Positions 7,083 to 9,372 of a stretch of 9,372 nucleotides of DNA are shown here, piece by piece; within the stretch, counting starts at the first letter, position 1, and each line of letters opens with the position of its first letter. The notes beneath the pieces were generated by a model. The model saw nothing but the letters and a program-made list of their open reading frames with translations. It did no database searches and was not told where the DNA came from. Source of the DNA: UBA4615 sp044371545 (lineage in GTDB: Bacteria; Pseudomonadota; Gammaproteobacteria; Burkholderiales; Burkholderiaceae_E); contig JBILTM010000198.1 of the NCBI GenBank assembly GCA_044371545.1, forward strand, positions 1 through 9,372, written 5' to 3'. The translations under genes were made by a program, and so were the position numbers.

Positions 7083-7128
7083 GGACCGATGAAAATGCAA
7101 TTGTTTAGGCTTCAACCATTTCGCGCAA
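7083..7128 (-). promoter_or_regulatory. AT-rich putative promoter region of the TRAP system 2 operon
   Basis: Bases 7088-7122 form the most AT-rich island in the window, in the 138-base gap between the CysB-like regulator gene and the TRAP binding-protein gene. It includes the palindrome CAATTG. A weak sigma-70 pair can be drawn on the minus strand: TTGCGC (7123-7128), 17 bases, then AACAAT (7100-7105). Neither hexamer is strong, which would suit an activator-dependent promoter. The adjacent LysR-type regulator is the obvious candidate activator, but no clear T-N11-A dyad could be singled out. Confidence 0.35.
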
Positions 7129-7152
7129 GAGGGGGCGTGCACGGACCCCCTC
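7129..7152 (-). other. Hairpin after the CysB-like regulator gene
   Basis: A 7-bp perfect stem, GAGGGGG/CCCCCTC (arms 7129-7135 and 7146-7152), has a 10-base loop and starts 24 bases past the regulator's stop codon. The minus-strand sequence after it is TTGCGCGAAAT, too poor in T for a standard intrinsic terminator. It may still end or slow transcription from the upstream block, since it stands just before the candidate promoter of the next operon. Confidence 0.35.
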
Positions 7153-7176
7153 CCCCCGCGAAGCCGCGCGACGGTA

Positions 7177-8067
7177 TCACAGCCGCGTGCCGGGCAAGAA
7201 CAGGTCGATGAAGGCTGTCGCAAAGCCGCGCAGGGACGCATCCCTGCGGAGCGCCAGGCGCACCCGGTTCATCCCGAAGAGCGAGCCGGCGGGCACCGCG
7301 CGCAGCGGCGCGTCGCGCGTCGCGTCCCAGGCCATCTCGGCGACGATGCCGACGCCGAGCCCGATCGACACGTAGGTCTTGATCACGTCGGAGTCGATCG
7401 CGGCGAGCACGACGTCGGGCTGCAGGCCCGCCTGCGCGAACGCGCGGTCGATCCGCCGCCGGCCGGTGAACTCCTCGACGTAGGTGACCAGCGGGAAGCG
7501 CGCCAGCGACGCGAGGCTCGGCGGCGCGTCGAGTACCGGGTGGCCGGCGGGCGCGACGATCGCGTGCTGCCACTCGAAGCCGTCGATCGTCCGCAGCTCG
7601 GGCCGCTCGCCGTCGACCTCGGTGGCGATCGCGAAGTCCACCTCGCGGTCGACGACCAGCTGCACGATCTGGCGCGGCGAGCCCTGCAGCAGCGACAGCC
7701 TGACCGCGGGGAAGCGGCGCCGGAAGGCCTCGACGACCGGCGGCAGCACGTACCTCGCCTGAGTGTGCGTGGTCGCGATCCGCAGCTCGCCCGCATCGCG
7801 CGCGCGCCAGTCGGCGGTCGCTTGCTCGATGCCGTGGATCTCGGCGATCACGCGCTCGGCGCGCTCGGCGACGGCGCGACCCGGCTCGGTCAGCCCGAGG
7901 ATCCGCTTGCCGTGCCGCAGGAACACGTCGACGCCGAGCTCGGCCTCGAGATCGAGGATCGCGCGCGACAGCGCGGGCTGCGAGGTGCCGAGCGCGCGGG
8001 CCGCCTGCGTCAGGCTGAAGTCGCGACGCACCGTCTCCAGCACGATGCGCAGCTGCTGCAGCGTCAC
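7177..8067 (-). CDS. LysR-family regulator of the CysB/Cbl type
   Basis: This is a 296-residue LysR-type transcriptional regulator. The N-terminal winged helix-turn-helix (residues 2-60, with SLTQAARALGTSQPALSR at 18-35) and effector domain (about 94-292) closely follow the CysB group, not generic LysR proteins. Shared blocks are LQQLR, IATTHTQARY (97-106), QGSPRQI, DFAIATE (144-150), FTGRRRID and DVIKTYV-GLGVG (227-240). Thr100, Thr102, Gln103, Thr149 and Thr201 occupy the positions that bind sulfate or acetylserine-type ligands in CysB. It probably senses sulfate or a related anion and controls sulfur or organosulfur genes. It is about 25-30 residues shorter at the C-terminus than enterobacterial CysB and diverges in the middle, suggesting a paralogue and not the master regulator. 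The start is GTG at 8067, exactly where CysB proteins begin; it overlaps the upstream gene's TGA in GTGA, implying coupling. Confidence 0.9.
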   Translation of the reverse strand: MTLQQLRIVLETVRRDFSLTQAARALGTSQPALSRAILDLEAELGVDVFLRHGKRILGLTEPGRAVAERAERVIAEIHGIEQATADWRARDAGELRIATTHTQARYVLPPVVEAFRRRFPAVRLSLLQGSPRQIVQLVVDREVDFAIATEVDGERPELRTIDGFEWQHAIVAPAGHPVLDAPPSLASLARFPLVTYVEEFTGRRRIDRAFAQAGLQPDVVLAAIDSDVIKTYVSIGLGVGIVAEMAWDATRDAPLRAVPAGSLFGMNRVRLALRRDASLRGFATAFIDLFLPGTRL

Positions 8068-9002
8068 GCCGCCGACCCCAGCGCCCACAGCACGATCGCG
8101 AGCCACGCCACGCCCGCGCCGATCAGGTGCGGGTCGGAGACGAGGTCGCGCGTGGGATCGCCCCCGCCGCCGCGCTGGAAGACCAGGTACAGGTAGCGGA
8201 ACAGGCCGTAGGCGACGACCGGCACGGTCCAGATCAGGTCGTCGGTGCCGTGGGTCAGCACCGTCTCGCCGCTGACCGTGTAGACGCTGTAGGTGACCAG
8301 CACCGCGGTGCCGGTGATCGCGAGGAACTGGTCGAGCAGCGGCAGCGAGTAGCGGTCGAGCACCGCGCGATGGCCGCCCGCGTCCTCGCCGAGCGCGGCG
8401 AGCTCGGCACGGCGCTTGGCGAACGCGAGGAAGAGCGTGACCGCGAGCCCGCAGACGATCAGCCAGCGCGACGGCGCGATGCCGATCGCCCAGGTGCCGG
8501 CGAGGATGCGCAGCATGAAGCCGAACGAGATCAGCGAGCAGTCGAGGATCGGCACCCGCTTCAGGCCGAGCGAGTAGGCGAGGTTCATCACCACGTACAG
8601 CACCAGCAGCGCGAGCAGGCGCTCGCCGCCACCGGTCTCGGGCAGCGCCACGAGCGCGGGGGCGCGCGTCAGCGCCCAGGCGATCGCGGCGATCGCGATC
8701 GCGAGGACGAGCGCGAGCGGCCCGCCGACCAGGCCGCTGGCGATCGGGCGCAGCCGCTTGGTCGGGTGCAGGCGATCGCGCTCGCGGTCGAACCAGTCGT
8801 TGACGACGTAGACGGTGCTCGCGGTCGCGCAGAACGCGGCGAACGCGACGAGCGCGGCGTGCACGCGCGGCGGGTCGTCCCAGGCGTGCCCGAACAGCAC
8901 GCCGACGAGCACGAACGCGTTCTTGATCCACTGGTGGGGCCGCAGCAGCCGCAGCGCGGCGAGCGCGCGGCCCTGGTGCGCGGCGGAAGCGTCGGCGTTC
9001 AA
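8064..9002 (-). CDS. UbiA-superfamily membrane prenyltransferase, polyprenyl-phosphate phosphoribosyltransferase-like
   Basis: This 312-residue polytopic membrane protein carries the UbiA-superfamily active-site motifs. The first is N68-D69-W-F-D72-R-E-R-D76 (the Mg2+-diphosphate NDxxDxxxD motif), followed by HPTKRLRPIASG (79-90). The second region is Y143-S144-L-G-L-K148 through D154 to R165. The LRPHQWIKN opening (20-28) and the HPTKxxRP block resemble the branch containing decaprenyl-phosphate phosphoribosyltransferase. That enzyme joins phosphoribose to a polyprenyl phosphate, the first step towards polyprenyl-phosphate arabinose or ribose donors. Ubiquinone or haem prenyltransferase is less likely from these motifs. 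I prefer the TTG start at 9002: it forms a TTGA overlap with the upstream stop codon and removes an N-terminus that merely reads through the neighbouring gene. The alternative is ATG at 9065, giving 333 residues. Family is firm, exact substrate moderate. Confidence 0.85.
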   Translation of the reverse strand: MNADASAAHQGRALAALRLLRPHQWIKNAFVLVGVLFGHAWDDPPRVHAALVAFAAFCATASTVYVVNDWFDRERDRLHPTKRLRPIASGLVGGPLALVLAIAIAAIAWALTRAPALVALPETGGGERLLALLVLYVVMNLAYSLGLKRVPILDCSLISFGFMLRILAGTWAIGIAPSRWLIVCGLAVTLFLAFAKRRAELAALGEDAGGHRAVLDRYSLPLLDQFLAITGTAVLVTYSVYTVSGETVLTHGTDDLIWTVPVVAYGLFRYLYLVFQRGGGGDPTRDLVSDPHLIGAGVAWLAIVLWALGSAA

Positions 9003-9372
9003 CGGTGGCAGGCCCGGTCCGGGAAGTACCGATCGCAAAAATAGCACGGCCCCGCGGGCAGCCATCCGGGCACCGCGTACCAGCGCTGCCGGACCGCCTC
9101 GAGCACGTCGTCGCGGTAGCGCTCGTACCGGAAGCCGATGCCGCGCACGAGGTGGAAGCGCGCGCCGCGGACCTCGACCACGTGCCGCTCGACGCGCTCG
9201 AAGTACGGCTCCCAGCGGCCCGGCTCGGGCGGCCCGTTCTTCAGGATCAGCAGCAGGTCGCGGCCGTCGAGCGCGCGGAAGTCGGTGAGGATGTCGTCGT
9301 GCCGCGCGTGGCTCGACGCCGGGCCGAACACGATGATGCGGTCGGCGCGGTTGTCGCGCCGGGCGCGGTCGG
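8999..9372 (-). CDS. C-terminal fragment of an unidentified protein, possibly a membrane glycosyltransferase tail
   Basis: This reading frame is open to the right edge; only the last 123 codons and two bases are visible, ending at the TGA at 8999-9001. The fragment is soluble, with no membrane helix, and looks like an alternating alpha/beta domain. It opens with R-I-I-V-F-G-P, then HDDILTDFRALDGRD, a LLLILKN strand and a helix-plus-strand series rich in Arg and aromatic residues. The end carries a C-Y-F-C pair and a third cysteine close by (CDRYFPDRAC). Its strong codon bias and the tight overlap with the UbiA-like gene support it being real. My best guess is the soluble C-terminal domain of a GT39-like polyprenyl-phosphate-dependent glycosyltransferase, because such proteins pair with polyprenyl-phosphate sugar synthesis. 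No catalytic residue is visible, so this is only a suggestion. Confidence 0.7.
   Translation of the reverse strand, partial: DRARRDNRADRIIVFGPASSHARHDDILTDFRALDGRDLLLILKNGPPEPGRWEPYFERVERHVVEVRGARFHLVRGIGFRYERYRDDVLEAVRQRWYAVPGWLPAGPCYFCDRYFPDRACHR

Noticed and set aside
7083..7128. Sigma-54 promoter in the AT-rich gap
   Set aside because: The TTGC element has no GG dinucleotide at the required spacing upstream.
6993..7241. Small minus-strand frame of 82 codons covering the gap upstream of TRAP system 2
   Set aside because: It overlaps both flanking genes, is Cys/Arg-rich with no ribosome site or motif, and crosses the promoter-like AT-rich region.
7177..8931. Extending the LysR-type regulator to a 584-residue protein
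   Set aside because: The extra N-terminal half is an out-of-frame reading of the prenyltransferase gene. CysB-type proteins start exactly at the GTG at 8067.

Overview
The window is very GC-rich, and every gene that can be supported lies on the minus strand. The GC content and codon bias, two tripartite TRAP uptake systems, a CysB-type LysR regulator and a CCA-encoding tRNA-Ala(CGC) fit a betaproteobacterium, most likely of the Burkholderiales. That assignment is inferred from protein style, not from a diagnostic marker.

Read in the direction of transcription (right to left), there are three blocks. Block 1 (9372 to 7177) starts with the C-terminal end of an unidentified protein, possibly the soluble tail of a membrane glycosyltransferase. 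It is followed by a UbiA-superfamily membrane prenyltransferase resembling polyprenyl-phosphate phosphoribosyltransferases, and then a CysB-like LysR regulator. Both gene junctions appear to be 4-base stop/start overlaps, so the three look translationally coupled. Block 2 (7038 to 4158) is a TRAP transporter operon with periplasmic binding protein, small permease and large permease. A strong GC hairpin lies just after the binding-protein gene. It is followed by a tRNA-Ala(CGC) gene with its own sigma-70 promoter and a clear intrinsic terminator, which is the only convincing terminator in the window.

Block 3 (3819 to the left edge) is a second, separate TRAP operon. An FCD-type GntR repressor comes first, then binding protein, small permease, large permease and the beginning of a short-chain dehydrogenase cut by the window edge. 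A second GC hairpin sits between the large permease and the dehydrogenase. The likely logic is that a small organic acid is sensed by the GntR regulator, imported with a Na+ gradient, and oxidised by the dehydrogenase. Neither TRAP substrate can be read from the sequence.

Most of this is ordinary catabolic and transport DNA; I see no mobile element, CRISPR array, phage or defence module. The points worth a second look are the two intercistronic hairpins, a TRAP small-permease start with no Shine-Dalgarno sequence, the CysB-like regulator coupled to a prenyltransferase, and the prenyltransferase/glycosyltransferase-like pair at the right edge.
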